DNA from: Hymenobacter latericoloratus
GTDB taxonomy: Bacteria > Bacteroidota > Bacteroidia > Cytophagales > Hymenobacteraceae
DNA length: 64,000 bases
Assembly (NCBI RefSeq): GCF_014199535.1
Contig: NZ_JACHNV010000001.1
Coordinates: 806,001 to 870,000 of the forward strand
Direction: 5' to 3'
Position numbers and translations under genes: made by a program. The first letter of the stretch is position 1, and each line of letters begins with the position of its first letter. Positions 1 to 10,469 of the stretch are shown piece after piece. The notes below the pieces were generated by a model that worked only from the letters and a program-made list of their open reading frames with translations, was not told the DNA's origin and searched no databases.

Positions 1-1458
1 GCGGCCCGGCAGGTGCAGGAAATCGTAGAAGTCGCCGCCTACCTCGGTAGCGGCCAGGGCGTGCGAGCTGATTTCAAACCAGTTGTCAATGGGCAGGTTT
101 TTGGGAATAAGGCTATCCTGCACTGCCGAAGCAATCTTGAGCTCGTCCTGTACGCGCTGGTTGTCCAACGAGGCCTGCACCAGCTGCAGATTTTCGATGC
201 TCAGCACCGTTTGACTGGCGAAGGTTTGCAGAATGCTCAGGTTTTCCCGGTCGAAGCTCTGGCTGGGCTCCTTGAGCATGTACAGAGCCCCATACTGGCG
301 CTTGCTGGAGCGCAAAGGCATCACAATCAGGGAGCCGAAGGGCAGACCCAGGCCCCGGAAGCCGCTGCTGTTCAGCAAGTCGTTGTTGAGGTATTCAATG
401 TGGCCCAGGTTGTAATCGGCCAGCAGGTGGCAGATGGCCTGCGCCTGCTCGGGCAGGATGTGATGGTACTGGCCGGAGTACTCTTCATCAGAGGTAGTTT
501 CCACCGACAACCAGGCAGCATCGGCATTCACCGTCTGCACCGATGAGTCGAAAAATACCTGGTACACCTCCTGCGGGTTTTGTCCGCGCTGGATAAGCTG
601 CGTCAGGCGCTGCAGGTTAAGAATTTCCTCCCGCTTCTGCTCAAACACCCTGCCCGTAGGCATGTTGAAAACGGTTACCAGTAACCCCATGAGCGCATAG
701 AACCCGGCAAAGAACGCATTCACCGTCAGGAAGCTGCGTTGGATAACCAGGGCCGGCAGCTTCGGGTAGTGCGGGGCGTGCAGGAAGTAAAAGATAAACG
801 TGGCCATGGTTAGGATGACGGCCAGCTGCAACAGCACTGCCTCCAGCTTCTGCCGACGGCTGAGGTAGGCTACCCATTTCTGGTGGCTGCTGACATAAGC
901 GCCAAAGACCGCCAGCACGCCCAGCAAGGCCGGGCCGAGGCCGTAGGGCAGCGTCCAGGTGAACAAACGCAGCAGCAGGGTAGCACCCAGGAGTGCTTCA
1001 AAGCAGAACCACAGCCGCCGTAGCTGATCCGAAGAGCGAAAGAGCACCAGGGAGCGCCACGCATAGTTGGTGCGCGCCAGCAGAATCACAAACAGCCCGA
1101 TATTGAGGGTATGCAGCACCGTGTGCGTGACGGAGCCAGCAGGCGGACGACCCACTACTAATTGTAGCAGCAGGTGCAGCCCTGCAAATGCCACCGCCAG
1201 CAGCACGGGGCCCAGCACCAAACGGCGCAGCAGCCCCACAAAGTCGAGGCCCCGCAGCCGGTCGGGGGTAGTGCTTTCCTCCGCAAAGACGGCCACCATG
1301 AACAGTGCCTGCAGGAGCAGCAGCAGCCAGCCAGGCACTTCAACATGAGGCCCGAACAGGTCCGGATGCGCGGACAGTAGCGTGCAAGCCAATAGCCCCA
1401 GCCAGCTCAGAATAGATAAGATTAGCAGAAGGGAGTTTCGCTTCCGGGCAAATAACAT
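1..1458 (-). CDS. SpoIIE-family serine phosphatase with membrane and GAF domains (C-terminus beyond window)
   Basis: The reading frame is open from an ATG at 1458 to the window edge, 486 codons. Residues 1-265 hold about eight hydrophobic segments (clear ones near 8-28, 43-58, 80-102, 117-128, 151-168, 174-188, 207-227 and 242-264). A coiled linker follows near 270-290, then a GAF-like domain near 295-430. The segment EVGGDFYDF at residues 472-480 is the metal-binding signature that opens SpoIIE/RsbU-type PP2C phosphatases. The family dephosphorylates anti-sigma antagonists or similar partners in partner-switching pathways; the partner here is unknown. The protein is probably an inner-membrane sensor with its catalytic part in the cytoplasm. 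Only the first part of the phosphatase domain is visible, so intactness cannot be judged. Upstream on the same strand lies guaB, separated from it by a strong terminator. Confidence 0.9.
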   Translation of the reverse strand, partial: MLFARKRNSLLLILSILSWLGLLACTLLSAHPDLFGPHVEVPGWLLLLLQALFMVAVFAEESTTPDRLRGLDFVGLLRRLVLGPVLLAVAFAGLHLLLQLVVGRPPAGSVTHTVLHTLNIGLFVILLARTNYAWRSLVLFRSSDQLRRLWFCFEALLGATLLLRLFTWTLPYGLGPALLGVLAVFGAYVSSHQKWVAYLSRRQKLEAVLLQLAVILTMATFIFYFLHAPHYPKLPALVIQRSFLTVNAFFAGFYALMGLLVTVFNMPTGRVFEQKREEILNLQRLTQLIQRGQNPQEVYQVFFDSSVQTVNADAAWLSVETTSDEEYSGQYHHILPEQAQAICHLLADYNLGHIEYLNNDLLNSSGFRGLGLPFGSLIVMPLRSSKRQYGALYMLKEPSQSFDRENLSILQTFASQTVLSIENLQLVQASLDNQRVQDELKIASAVQDSLIPKNLPIDNWFEISSHALAATEVGGDFYDFLHLPGR

Positions 1459-1582
1459 GCAAGTGCGGGTACTAGGTAAGCAGGGGCCGGGGGTAGGGCA
1501 AATGAATGGGCAAGATACGCGGCAGACCGGAAAAATGTCCCTGAGTTCGGTATTTACAGCGGGAGGCTATGTACGTAAGAAC

Positions 1583-1618
1583 AAAAAAAGCCGACGACTG
1601 GAAGAGTCGTCGGCTTTT
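1583..1618 (-). terminator. Rho-independent terminator of guaB
   Basis: There is a perfect 14-bp stem (1586-1599 with 1605-1618), a 5-nt loop and a run of seven T on the minus strand (1589-1583). It lies just after the guaB stop and separates it from the downstream phosphatase gene. Confidence 0.93.
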
Positions 1619-1649
1619 GGGGGCGTGCCCTACGGGGCAAGAAGCCGCA

Positions 1650-3146
<1,497 letters not shown>

Positions 3147-3370
3147 TTATTGCCGGGTAAATTTACGGTGAATAATCGGGTTTCCGGTTTCAGTCCGCTT
3201 ATTTCCTGTTGTCGTTCTGTTAATTTCCTCCCAAAAGCCCCGGCGCTACCCCTGCTCCGGCACTGCCGCCTGCCGCGGTGGAACGCCCTGAAAACCCCTA
3301 CCCCCGTTTCTGGGTTAAACCTCCCAACTGCCTTCCGCCGGAAGGCTTCATCCCTTATTCCCCTCCATAC

Positions 3371-4216
3371 ATGGCAACCACGAAAACCTGGTTTATTACC
3401 GGTGTCAGCACCGGATTTGGCAAAGAACTGGCCGAGTACTGCCTCCGCCACGGCGACCAAGTAGCGGCCACGTTCCGCCAGCAGGAGCAGGCCGATGAAT
3501 TTACGCAGAAAGCGGGCGAGAACGGCCGCGGCTTCGTTTGCGACGTGGTAAGCGAGCAGCAGGTACAAGCCGCCGTGCAGGCTGCCATTCAGCATTTCGG
3601 GCAGCTCGATGTGGTGGTAAACAACGCGGGCTACGGCTCCCTGGGCAGCATTGAGGAAATTGATGAGGCCGAAGTGCAGCGCCAGTTCGATGTGAACGTG
3701 TTCGGGCCGCTGCGGGTGCTGCGGGCGGTGCTGCCCCACCTGCGCGAGCGGAAAAGCGGGCACGTGCTCAATATCACCAGCATTGGGGGCCTCAAGACGT
3801 TTCCGGGGGTAGGCGTGTACAACGCCAGCAAGTTTGCCCTCGAAGCCCTGGGCGAAAGCCTGGCCCAGCAGGTTGGCCCGCTCGGCATCAAAGTCACCAA
3901 CATCGAGCCCAGCGGCTTCCGCACCGACTGGGCCGGTCGCTCGGCTTCGTTCGTGGATACGGCCATTGACGACTACCGTGCTACCGTGGGCGAGAACCTG
4001 AAGGGCATTCAGAGCTACAGCGGCCGCCAGCCCGGCGACCCGCAGCGCGCCGCGAAAATCATGTTTGATCTGGTGCGCCAGGAAAATCCGCCCCTGCACC
4101 TGCCCCTCGGCAAGGCGGCCGTGAAGGGCGCCCGCGAGAAGTTTACCAACCTGGTGAAAGAGCTGGAGCAGGTAGCCGACCTCGGCGACTCAGCTGATTA
4201 TCCGGCCGGCGAATAA
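3371..4216 (+). CDS. Short-chain dehydrogenase/reductase (classical SDR)
   Basis: This 281-residue NAD(P)-dependent oxidoreductase has a classical SDR Rossmann fold. The cofactor motif TGVSTGFG is at residues 10-17, NNAG at 84-87, the catalytic serine at about 137, and the YNASK pair (Tyr150, Lys154) is intact. The open frame extends further upstream, but the ATG at 3371 gives the normal distance from the N-terminus to the glycine motif, so it is preferred. The substrate cannot be read from the sequence; close family members are usually annotated only as SDR oxidoreductases. The gene stands alone, followed by a strong terminator. Confidence 0.93.
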   Translation: MATTKTWFITGVSTGFGKELAEYCLRHGDQVAATFRQQEQADEFTQKAGENGRGFVCDVVSEQQVQAAVQAAIQHFGQLDVVVNNAGYGSLGSIEEIDEAEVQRQFDVNVFGPLRVLRAVLPHLRERKSGHVLNITSIGGLKTFPGVGVYNASKFALEALGESLAQQVGPLGIKVTNIEPSGFRTDWAGRSASFVDTAIDDYRATVGENLKGIQSYSGRQPGDPQRAAKIMFDLVRQENPPLHLPLGKAAVKGAREKFTNLVKELEQVADLGDSADYPAGE

Positions 4217-4240
4217 GCTGTCTGTTCAGCCTGTAATTAG

Positions 4241-4273
4241 AAAGCCCCGCGGCACTGCGCCGCGGGGCTTTTT
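4241..4273 (+). terminator. Terminator after the SDR gene
   Basis: A perfect 13-bp stem (4241-4253 with 4259-4271), loop of 5, is followed by T residues. The next gene (ends 4296) is convergent, and the A residues at the other foot make it usable in both directions. Confidence 0.9.
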
Positions 4274-4295
4274 AGTGTTGGCACGGCTTCGTCAG

Positions 4296-5090
4296 CTACT
4301 GCTCAGCTTCGGGTGCCGCCCGCCGGAAATCAGGGTGGAAGGACAGGCTTAATTGGATGTTCTCACTAACCTCGTAACGGTTTTCCTGCCGGAGCTGCAC
4401 CAGCTGATTCAGGTAGCCCACCTCCACCGAGGCGGCCTTGCTGATCTGGTAGCCCAGGCCCGCGTAGGCGCGGTTTTGCTTGATCAGGCTGTTCGTTTCG
4501 TGGCGGCCGAAGCCCAGAAATAGTTCATCCGAAGCCACCACAAACGGTACTCCGGGGGCCAGTTCCCGCCCAATCAGGGGCAGGGCCAGCCGCAGCTGGT
4601 AGCGCATCCGGTTGAGGTAGGTGTAAGAGCGCATGGGCATAAACTGCACCCAGCGCTGCTCCAGTCGGTAGCGGTGCTGAAATTTCACCCGGCTCTTGTG
4701 GTCCTGCAGCTGCACCTGCTGGTAGAGGCGGTGTTCGGGGGCACTGAGGGGGGTAGGGTAGCCCGCCTCCAGGTACGAGCGGGAATGCGCGTATCCTCCC
4801 GACAACACCAGCACATCCGCCGCGTGGTAGTTCACCCCCAGCCGCACCACGTTCTGCCAGTCCAGCTCCGAGGTGCGGGCCCGAATCAGCTGGGTTTCGG
4901 CATGAAGGCCCCAGCGCTTGCTCAGGCGGGAGTCGCTGAAAAACAGGAGCCAGGCATTGCGGGTACCGGGGCGGGTAGGGGCTTGTATGAGGCCGGGGTG
5001 GAGCTGCTGGGCCGCGCCCGGGTGCAGAGACAGCAACAACAGGCTCGTCAGCAGCAGCAGGCCCCGGGCTGGAAGAGGAGCTGTCGGCAT
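4296..5090 (-). CDS. DUF2490 outer-membrane beta-barrel protein
   Basis: The product has 264 residues with an N-terminal signal peptide (hydrophobic stretch about 9-27, cleavage after the GAA at about 25-27). The mature part alternates hydrophobic and polar residues with many aromatic strand ends (for example RNAWLLFFSDSRLSKRWG and NRMRYQLRLALPL), as in DUF2490 proteins of Bacteroidota, which are predicted outer-membrane barrels of unknown role. It ends RRAAPEAEQ without an aromatic terminal residue. The gene is monocistronic. The family call rests on overall resemblance; the function is unknown. Confidence 0.82.
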   Translation of the reverse strand: MPTAPLPARGLLLLTSLLLLSLHPGAAQQLHPGLIQAPTRPGTRNAWLLFFSDSRLSKRWGLHAETQLIRARTSELDWQNVVRLGVNYHAADVLVLSGGYAHSRSYLEAGYPTPLSAPEHRLYQQVQLQDHKSRVKFQHRYRLEQRWVQFMPMRSYTYLNRMRYQLRLALPLIGRELAPGVPFVVASDELFLGFGRHETNSLIKQNRAYAGLGYQISKAASVEVGYLNQLVQLRQENRYEVSENIQLSLSFHPDFRRAAPEAEQ

Positions 5091-5204
5091 AGAGTAATGT
5101 TACTGAATTGTTACCAGTGTTGCTTACTGGGCTATGTTATGTTTTAACCCCTTGTCGATGAGGGTAAAAGAATAGCGGGCGAACCCCGGAGTTAGCCGGA
5201 TTTG

Positions 5205-7733
5205 CTACAGCCCGTTTTGCTTTTTTGTGCCCCGGATGGCCTGGGCCTCCAGCGGGTTTTCGGGCCAGTAGTGCTTGGGGTAGCGGCCGCGCAGCTCCTT
5301 GCGCACCTCGAAGTAGCTGCTGGTCCAGAAGCTGCGCAGGTCCCGGGTTACCTGGGCGGGGCGGTAGCCGGGGGAGAGCAGGTGCAGGGTAAGCGGCACC
5401 CGGCCGCCGCCCACGGTAGGCGTATCTAACAACCCAAACACTTCCTGCAGGCGCACGGCCAGAATGGGCGCGGCGGGGTCGGCGTAATCCAGCCGAATGC
5501 GGGAGCCGGTGGGCACTTCCAGGTGGGAAGGAGCCAGCCGGTCCAGCTCCTGGCGCTGAGCCCAGCCACCGGGCAGCAGACTAAGCAATGCTTCCGAGAA
5601 ATCAACCCGGCCCAGCTCTGCCCACGATTTCACGCCCGTCAGGTAAGGCCCCAGCCAGTCCTCCAGACCAGCCAGCAACGCCGCCTCCGACACATCGGGC
5701 CAGGCTTCCGGTAGCAGCTGATGCAGAAAGGCCAACCGCTCCCGCAGCTGGGTGGCAGCCTCGCTCCAGGGTAGGCGGCCTACCCCACCGGCCCGGACGA
5801 CCTCCAGCAGAGTGGCCATCAGCACTTCCGGGTCGGGGTTGGGCAGGGCGGAGTCGGCCAGGACCAGCGCGCCCAGGCGGCGCAGGCGGCGGGCGGTTAC
5901 GCGGCCAGCGGCTTCGTCCCAGCGCACCTCGTCGCGCGTTTCCATCTGCTCCGCGAAATACTGCTCCAGCTCGGCTTTGCTCAGGGGCGCGGCCAGACTG
6001 GCGCGGGGCTGAGTGGCTACCCCGTCCAGGGCCGCCACCGCAAAAAACACGTCCTGCTGGCTGAAAAACTCACCCGGCAGGGTGGCCCGCTGCCCGCTGA
6101 CCAGCCGCACCCGCTCGGGCGTTTCGCGTTGGGCCAGGCGGTCGGGGTAGGCGAAGGCGGCCAGCAGCCCGGCCACATCGGGCTCAATTTCACCTTTGGC
6201 GCCGGCCCGGTTGCGCAGCACGGCCGCCGCTTCCCGCACGCGCCGCACGGCGGCCACATCGGGCACCAGCCCCGGCAGGGGCGCGCGGCCCGTCGCCAGC
6301 GCTTCAAGCCGTAGGCGCAGATCGGGCGGGCCAAACGAGCCATCGGCGGGGCGCAGAATGTCGCGCTCCGTGAGCAGGGCGGCCAGGGCGCAGGCGGTAG
6401 CCCCGTGGCCGGTTTCCTGCCCTCGCACCACCAGGTGCGCCAGGCGCGGGGCCAGCCCCAGGCCGGCCAGGGCCCGGCCGTGCGCGGTGGGTAGGCCGTC
6501 GGGACTGAGGGCCTGGAGGCGCACCAGCAAGTCGCGGGCCTGGGCCAGGGCCGGGGCGGGCGGCGCATCCAGCCACCGCAGGGCCGAGGCGTCGCGGGCA
6601 CCCCAGAGGGCCAGCTCCAAAGCTAGGGGGCTAAGGTCGGCGGTCAGGATTTCGGGGGCGAGGTGGTAGGGTAGCTCTTGGTATTCAGTTTCGGTCCAGA
6701 GGCGGTAGCAGGTGCCGGGACCCAGGCGGCCGGCGCGGCCCCGGCGCTGGTCGGCGGCGGCCTGGCTTACGGGCTCGGTACCCAGGGTCGTCAGGCCGGT
6801 GCGGGGCTCGAAGCGGGGCACCCGGGCGTAGCCGCCATCCACCACAATCGTGACGCCCTCAATGGTTAAGCTGGTTTCGGCAATGCTGGTAGCCAGTACC
6901 ACCTTGCGCCGGCCAGCCGGCGCGGGGCGCAAAGCAGCGTCCTGCTGCTCGGCGGGCAGCTCGCCGTGAAGCACATGAATGTCGATGTGATTGGGCAAAG
7001 AAGCCAGCTTATCCGCTACCCGGCGCTGGTCAGCCAGGCCGGGCAGAAACACCAGCACGTCGCCGGTGGCGTGGTGCTGCAGCGCTTCGCGGATGATGGC
7101 CGGGGCAAGGTCCTGAAGCTTCTCGTGGGGGCGGCGCGACACGGTGGCGGCCCGCTGGGGGCTGAGGTAGTGCGTTTCCACCGGAAACATGCGGCCCAGG
7201 CTGCGCACCACCGGCGCGCCCAGCCAGCTACCCAGTCGGTCGGCGTCCAGCGTCGCCGACATCACCAGAATCCGCAGGTCGGGCCGTAGCACGTTTTGCG
7301 CGTCCAGGGCCAGGGCCAGGCCCAGGTCGGCCTGCAGGCTCCGCTCATGAAACTCATCGAACAGCACCGCCGCTACGCCTTCCAGGGCCGGATCGTCCTG
7401 AAGCTGGCGGGTCAGAATTACCTCGGTTACTACCTCAATGCGCGTTCGGGCCGACACCTTGCTTTCCAGGCGCATGCGGTACCCGACGGTCTGGCCCACC
7501 GGCTCGCCCAAGAGCTGGGCCATACGGGTAGCGGCGGCACGGGCAGCCAAACGGCGCGGTTCCAGCACCAGAATCCTACCCCCCTCGCGCCACGCCGCCT
7601 CCAGCAGGGCCAGGGGCACTACGGTGGTTTTGCCGGCGCCGGGCGGGGCCTGCAGCACGGCTACGCTGTGGTTTTCCAGCGTAGCCAGCAGCTCCGGAAG
7701 GGAATCTTTTATCGGGAGGTCGGGGAGGAGCAT
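5205..7733 (-). CDS. hrpB: ATP-dependent RNA helicase HrpB (DEAH family)
   Basis: The 842-residue DEAH-box helicase is close to the family length of about 820. It shows Walker A GAGKTT at residues 32-37, the DEFH box at 126-129 and SAT at 159-161. The helicase C-terminal domain with QRRGRAGR follows, then the HA2-like region and the HrpB-specific C-terminal domain. The last residues (FEVRKELRGRYPKHYWPENP) are the hallmark end of HrpB. The exact cellular RNA target of HrpB is not established in most bacteria. A near-consensus -7 box (CAAGTTTA read on the plus strand) lies at 7744-7751. Between this gene and the rhodanese gene is a 79-bp palindromic repeat. Confidence 0.96.
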   Translation of the reverse strand: MLLPDLPIKDSLPELLATLENHSVAVLQAPPGAGKTTVVPLALLEAAWREGGRILVLEPRRLAARAAATRMAQLLGEPVGQTVGYRMRLESKVSARTRIEVVTEVILTRQLQDDPALEGVAAVLFDEFHERSLQADLGLALALDAQNVLRPDLRILVMSATLDADRLGSWLGAPVVRSLGRMFPVETHYLSPQRAATVSRRPHEKLQDLAPAIIREALQHHATGDVLVFLPGLADQRRVADKLASLPNHIDIHVLHGELPAEQQDAALRPAPAGRRKVVLATSIAETSLTIEGVTIVVDGGYARVPRFEPRTGLTTLGTEPVSQAAADQRRGRAGRLGPGTCYRLWTETEYQELPYHLAPEILTADLSPLALELALWGARDASALRWLDAPPAPALAQARDLLVRLQALSPDGLPTAHGRALAGLGLAPRLAHLVVRGQETGHGATACALAALLTERDILRPADGSFGPPDLRLRLEALATGRAPLPGLVPDVAAVRRVREAAAVLRNRAGAKGEIEPDVAGLLAAFAYPDRLAQRETPERVRLVSGQRATLPGEFFSQQDVFFAVAALDGVATQPRASLAAPLSKAELEQYFAEQMETRDEVRWDEAAGRVTARRLRRLGALVLADSALPNPDPEVLMATLLEVVRAGGVGRLPWSEAATQLRERLAFLHQLLPEAWPDVSEAALLAGLEDWLGPYLTGVKSWAELGRVDFSEALLSLLPGGWAQRQELDRLAPSHLEVPTGSRIRLDYADPAAPILAVRLQEVFGLLDTPTVGGGRVPLTLHLLSPGYRPAQVTRDLRSFWTSSYFEVRKELRGRYPKHYWPENPLEAQAIRGTKKQNGL

Positions 7734-7753
7734 AGGTGTTCAGACAAGTTTAG

Positions 7754-7832
7754 CCCGCAGAGGGCACAGTGTTTTCGCGGAGGGCGCTGAACTGTTCTGC
7801 GTCCTCCGCGAAAACACTGCGCCCTCTGCGGG
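7754..7832. repeat. Palindromic intergenic repeat, GCAGAGGGC family, copy 1
   Basis: Two 28-nt arms (7754-7781 and 7805-7832) are inverted copies with one mismatch around a 23-nt loop. A half copy of the same sequence stands at 59342-59386. There is no T-run, so it is more likely a dispersed repeat than a simple terminator. Confidence 0.8.
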
Positions 7833-7848
7833 AACCGACGTAGGAACG

Positions 7849-8172
7849 TTAATAAACCGCCACCGAAGGGTCAACCCGCAGGCTCCAGGCATGGATGCCG
7901 CCGCGCAGGTTCAGCAGGTTGGTGAGCTCGTGCCGGTGCTGAAGGTAGGCCAGGGCCTGCATGGAGCGCACCCCGTGGTGGCAGATAAGCACCGTCGGCC
8001 GGTCGGGGTCGATTTCCTCGGCCCGGCTTGCCAGCTCGCCCAGCGGAATCAACTGGCTACCCTCGATGCGGCAGTAGGCAAATTCCTCGGGCTGGCGCAC
8101 GTCAATCAGCTGAATATCCTCGCCGCGCTGGAGGCGGGCGTGCAGGTCTTCGGGGGTGAGTTCAGGGAGCAT
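7849..8172 (-). CDS. Rhodanese-like domain protein (GlpE type)
   Basis: The product is a single rhodanese domain of 107 residues, a probable cytosolic sulfurtransferase or sulfur carrier. The active-site loop CHHGVRS at residues 64-70 has the catalytic Cys64 and the arginine expected of an active enzyme. DVRQPEEF at 24-31 is the conserved N-terminal motif, and LRGGIHAW near the end is the C-terminal one. An upstream ATG at 8214 is in frame but lies inside a consensus -7 promoter box (CAAAatTA on plus, 8212-8219); therefore the start at 8172, with a leader of about 36 nt, is chosen. The gene is divergent from pnuC. Confidence 0.9.
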   Translation of the reverse strand: MLPELTPEDLHARLQRGEDIQLIDVRQPEEFAYCRIEGSQLIPLGELASRAEEIDPDRPTVLICHHGVRSMQALAYLQHRHELTNLLNLRGGIHAWSLRVDPSVAVY

Positions 8173-8211
8173 GGCGGGCGCAAAAGGGGTAGGGGAACAG
8201 CAATTTTCCGG

Positions 8212-8240
8212 CAAAATTACCCTAATGCTGGTTAGCTTTG
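8212..8240. promoter_or_regulatory. Divergent promoters for rhodanese gene and pnuC
   Basis: The box CAAAatTA at 8212-8219 is TAnnTTTG on the minus strand, serving the rhodanese gene. TAgcTTTG at 8233-8240 is the plus-strand -7 box for pnuC. Both match the Bacteroidota consensus exactly. They rule out the outermost start codons of both genes. Confidence 0.7.
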
Positions 8241-8300
8241 ACCTTCGTGGTGGTTGAGCTACTCCGTGCGGCCGTAGCTTCGTCTTTCAGTTGTCTTGTT

Positions 8301-8933
8301 GTGTTGCAATCCTTGTACGAGTTCTGGACCGCCGCTGCCGGGGGGGGGCCGCTGGAGTGGGTGGCCGTCCTGACGGGCTTTGCCTGCGTGTGGCTGGCCG
8401 CCCGCGAGTCGCTCTGGAACTTCCCGGTGGCTATTTTCAGCTGCGCGCTTTTCGTGGTGGTGTACTATCAGGCCAAGCTCTACTCCGACTGCGGCCTGCA
8501 GGGCGCCTTCATTCTGCTGAGCGTATACGGGTGGTACGAGTGGCTGCACGGCGGCCAAAACCGGGCGGAGCTGCCCGTGTCGCGGACGCGGCCCTGGGAG
8601 TGGGTGGCGTGCCTGCTGTTTATTACCGCCTTTACGGTGGGCTTTGGCTACTACCTCCAAACCCGCACCGATGCCGCCCTACCGCACTGGGACAGCCTGA
8701 CCACGGCCATCAGCCTGGCGGCCCAGTACCTGCTCATGCGTAAGCGCCTGGAAAACTGGTGGCTCTGGATTGTGGTGGATGTCATGTACGTGCCCATTCT
8801 GTGGTACAAGCAGCTCTACCCCACCAGCGCGCTGTACGCCCTGTACCTGGGCCTGGCCCTGTACGGCTTTCTGGAGTGGCGGCGGACCCTGCAGCGTCAG
8901 CAAGCCCCTTCTTCCGCGTTTCAACCGGCCTGA
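8301..8933 (+). CDS. pnuC: Nicotinamide riboside transporter PnuC
   Basis: The product is a polytopic membrane protein of about 210 residues with seven hydrophobic segments. PnuC proteins take up nicotinamide riboside by facilitated diffusion for NAD salvage. Family hallmarks are ESLWNFPVAIFSCALF after the first helices and YPTSALYALYLGLALYGFLEW near the C-terminus. The frame is open from a TTG at 8238, but that codon is within the -7 promoter box; the GTG at 8301 (or the TTG at 8304) gives the normal N-terminus LQSLYEFW. The next gene, a ribosylnicotinamide-kinase-like protein, begins 3 bp after the stop, so transport and trapping by phosphorylation are coupled in one operon. Confidence 0.92.
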   Translation: MLQSLYEFWTAAAGGGPLEWVAVLTGFACVWLAARESLWNFPVAIFSCALFVVVYYQAKLYSDCGLQGAFILLSVYGWYEWLHGGQNRAELPVSRTRPWEWVACLLFITAFTVGFGYYLQTRTDAALPHWDSLTTAISLAAQYLLMRKRLENWWLWIVVDVMYVPILWYKQLYPTSALYALYLGLALYGFLEWRRTLQRQQAPSSAFQPA

Positions 8934-8936
8934 TCT

Positions 8937-9515
8937 ATGCTGCGAGTTGCTCTGACCGGCCCCGAATCGACGGGCAAGACTACCCTGAGCCGCGCCCTGG
9001 CCGAGCACTACCACACCGCCTGGGCCCCCGAATACGCCCGCCAGTACCTGGAAGAGCGCGGCCCGAACTATACGCTGGCTGATCTGGAGGAAATAGCCCG
9101 CGGCCAGCTAGATGCGGAGTACGCCGCGGCCGCCGCGGCTTCGCGGATAGGTAAGCCGCTGGTGTTTTTTGATACCGACCTGTTGGTTATCAAAATATGG
9201 GCGGAGCATGCGTTCGGGCACTGCCCCGAGTGGATCAGGCGCCAGATGGAGGTGCAGCGCTACGATTTGGTCTTGCTGCTGAACGTAGATTTGCCCTGGG
9301 AGCCTGACCCCCTGCGCGAGCACCCCAACCACCGCCAGTATTTCTATGAGCTGTACCAGCGGGAACTCCGCGACCAGTTTGCGAACTTTGCCGAAATCAG
9401 CGGCAGCCCGGCGCAGCGCCTGGACGCGGCCTGTTTTCACATAGATGCCCTGCTGGGCCGCAACCCGGCCGCAGCCCGGCCGCTTGCCGCGCCCCGGGGT
9501 GGGCCCGCAGTATAG
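8937..9515 (+). CDS. NadR-type ribosylnicotinamide kinase (AAA_28 P-loop)
   Basis: The 192-residue P-loop protein has GPESTGKTT at residues 8-16, matching the C-terminal ribosylnicotinamide kinase domain of NadR. It lacks the DNA-binding and NMN adenylyltransferase parts of enterobacterial NadR. FFDTDLLVIKIWAE near residue 75-90 corresponds to the substrate-binding DTD motif. It would phosphorylate nicotinamide riboside to NMN with ATP. It starts 3 bp after pnuC, which supports the assignment strongly. The last 20 residues are Ala/Pro/Arg-rich and probably disordered. Confidence 0.9.
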   Translation: MLRVALTGPESTGKTTLSRALAEHYHTAWAPEYARQYLEERGPNYTLADLEEIARGQLDAEYAAAAAASRIGKPLVFFDTDLLVIKIWAEHAFGHCPEWIRRQMEVQRYDLVLLLNVDLPWEPDPLREHPNHRQYFYELYQRELRDQFANFAEISGSPAQRLDAACFHIDALLGRNPAAARPLAAPRGGPAV

Positions 9516-9586
9516 CCTGATCTTTTCGGGACGAATTTCGTTTGGCTACCTCGTGCTTTCTCTGGTACTCCGCAATTGATAGTTGA

Positions 9587-10462
9587 ATGACTTACTACCT
9601 CGAAAACGAGCAGTGCCGCGTGGGCATTAACTCCCACGGCGCCGAGCTCAGCAGCTTCGTCCGCAAAGACCTGAACGACCTGGAGTATATCTGGCCCGCC
9701 GACCCGGCCTTCTGGAACCGCCACGCGCCGGTGCTCTTCCCCATCGTCGGGCGCCTACCCCAGGATCAGTACCAACACGAAGGCCAAACCTATAGCCTCA
9801 GCCAGCACGGCTTCGCTCGCGACCAGGAGTTTGCGCTGCACAGCCACTCGGGCACAGCCATTGCTTTCGAGCTGCGCGCCACCGAGGAAAGCCGGACCCG
9901 GTTTCCGTTCGAGTTTCTGCTGCGCATCACGTACCGTTTGGCGGGGCCTACCCTCACCATTGGCTGGGAAGTAGAAAACCCCGGCACCAACGAGCTACTG
10001 TTCAGCATTGGGGCGCACCCGGCCTTCCGCTGCCCCCTGCAGGAAGGCGAAACCTTTGCCGACTACGAGTTTGTTTTCGATCAGCCTACCACGGCGGAGC
10101 GCTACCTGCTGGAGGGCGGTTTGCTGACGGGCCAGACCGAGCCCCTGCTGCACAACCAGGAAGTACTACCCCTGAGCTACGAGCTTTTTGCCCAGGATGC
10201 GCTGGTGTTGAAGCATTTCGATTTTACCCACGTAACCCTGCGCAGCCGCCGCTCGGGCCGCTCCGTGCGCGTGCGCTTCGATGGGTTTCCCTACCTCGGC
10301 CTCTGGACCAAAGGCCCCGGCGCCCCGTTTGTATGCATTGAGCCCTGGCAGGGTATTGCCAGCTCCACCACCGGCTCCCCGGAGCTGGCCGATAAAGAAG
10401 GCATTCTGAGCCTGAACCCCGGTCAGCAGTTCGTCACTTCCTATAGCATCACCGTTGAGTAA
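9587..10462 (+). CDS. Aldose 1-epimerase family protein (LacX-like mutarotase)
   Basis: This 291-residue galactose-mutarotase-like beta-sandwich protein opens YYLENEQCRVGINSHGAELS, typical of LacX-like proteins. The catalytic-type histidine segment SIGAHPAFRCP (about residues 141-151), LSQHGFARDQEF near 67-78 and the C-terminal FVCIEPWQGIAS are all present. It probably interconverts sugar anomers in the cytosol; the true substrate is unknown. It lies 71 bp downstream of the NAD-salvage pair and 7 bp upstream of a GNAT gene, so the last two are probably co-transcribed. Confidence 0.9.
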   Translation: MTYYLENEQCRVGINSHGAELSSFVRKDLNDLEYIWPADPAFWNRHAPVLFPIVGRLPQDQYQHEGQTYSLSQHGFARDQEFALHSHSGTAIAFELRATEESRTRFPFEFLLRITYRLAGPTLTIGWEVENPGTNELLFSIGAHPAFRCPLQEGETFADYEFVFDQPTTAERYLLEGGLLTGQTEPLLHNQEVLPLSYELFAQDALVLKHFDFTHVTLRSRRSGRSVRVRFDGFPYLGLWTKGPGAPFVCIEPWQGIASSTTGSPELADKEGILSLNPGQQFVTSYSITVE

Positions 10463-10469
10463 CCTTTTC

